DNA of 6,470 nucleotides from Bacteroidales bacterium UBA1711 (lineage in GTDB: Bacteria > Bacteroidota > Bacteroidia > Bacteroidales > P3). The position numbers were made by a program, and so were the translations under genes. This document shows, one piece after another, positions 6,394-6,470 of the stretch. The notes below the pieces were generated by a model. The model was not told the DNA's origin and did not search any database. It saw only the letters and a program-made list of their open reading frames with translations. The stretch lies in assembly GCA_002317325.1 (NCBI GenBank), contig DCJB01000026.1, forward strand, positions 1-6,470, in the 5' to 3' direction. Each line of letters starts with the position of its first letter. The stretch's first letter is position 1.

Positions 6394-6470
6394 CACAGCC
6401 CCCCTCTCTCCTCCGTCACAGCCCCCCTCTCTCCTCCGTCACAGCCCCGTCACAGTCCCGTCACAGCCCC
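6394..6470. repeat. Nested tandem repeat upstream of guaA (two 23-bp units, then 11-bp units)
   Basis: Two identical 23-bp units occupy 6394-6416 and 6417-6439 on the plus strand, each starting CACAGCCCCCC and ending CTCCGT. They are followed by 11-bp units CACAGCCCCGT (6440-6450) and CACAGTCCCGT (6451-6461) and the start of a further one (6462-6470) that runs off the window. The core CCGTCACAG recurs at 6413, 6436, 6447 and 6458. The long unit looks like the short unit with about 12 pyrimidine-rich bases added. The stretch from about 6347 to the edge holds no gene that I can support and is very pyrimidine-rich on this strand. It may be a variable-number repeat made by slippage or an array of protein-binding sites. 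Confidence 0.85.

Noticed and set aside
6289..6396. N-terminal extension of guaA by 36 codons
   Set aside because: The extra residues are low-complexity, absent from GMP synthases as known, and overlap the likely promoter TACCTTTG at 6310-6317.
6289..6470. Purine riboswitch or long structured leader before guaA
   Set aside because: If the -7 element at 6310-6317 is the promoter, the leader is under 20 bases, too short for a riboswitch aptamer; no conserved purine-aptamer core is seen.
6394..6470. CRISPR array
   Set aside because: The units are directly adjacent, with no unique spacers, and only 11 or 23 bp long; this is a simple tandem repeat.

Overview
The window looks like a chromosomal segment from a Gram-negative Bacteroidota member, most likely Bacteroidales. 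The clues are protein style (a LysM plus periplasmic-binding-fold envelope protein, the LpxA/LpxC sequence type, a WzxC-like flippase), the lack of clear Shine-Dalgarno sites before the genes, and a Bacteroidota-type -7 element (TACCTTTG) before guaA. The genus cannot be named from sequence alone. Base composition is GC-rich for the group.

All six genes are on the minus strand, so transcription runs from high to low coordinates. In that order: a pyrimidine-rich (plus strand) intergenic stretch with tandem repeats and the guaA promoter (about 6289-6470); guaA, GMP synthase (4762-6288); a short gap with a strong GC-rich hairpin (4723-4754); a secreted LysM plus type-1 periplasmic-binding-fold protein (3200-4696); lpxC (2289-3203); lpxA (1504-2292); a tiny cysteine-rich predicted lipoprotein (1211-1444); and the first 390 codons of a MOP-family polysaccharide/lipopolysaccharide flippase (1-1170), cut by the window edge. 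The flippase was read by translating the minus strand directly; its frame is open from 1170 to base 1.

The three middle genes are joined by two consecutive ATGA stop/start overlaps (LysM gene/lpxC at 3200-3203, lpxC/lpxA at 2289-2292), so they are probably translated as a coupled unit. LpxA and LpxC carry out the first two steps of lipid A synthesis. The upstream protein has a peptidoglycan-binding LysM domain and the downstream genes are a lipoprotein and a flippase, so the block reads as an outer-envelope operon. guaA probably has its own promoter and may or may not read through the hairpin.

The most notable points are: LpxC is a stand-alone protein ending where Bacteroidota LpxC is usually fused to FabZ; LpxA has Leu where E. 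coli LpxA has His160, although the catalytic His is kept; a nested 23-bp/11-bp tandem repeat lies upstream of guaA; and an unrecognised six-cysteine mini-lipoprotein sits between lpxA and the flippase gene. I found no CRISPR array, insertion sequence, RNA gene or clearly new defence or mobile system.
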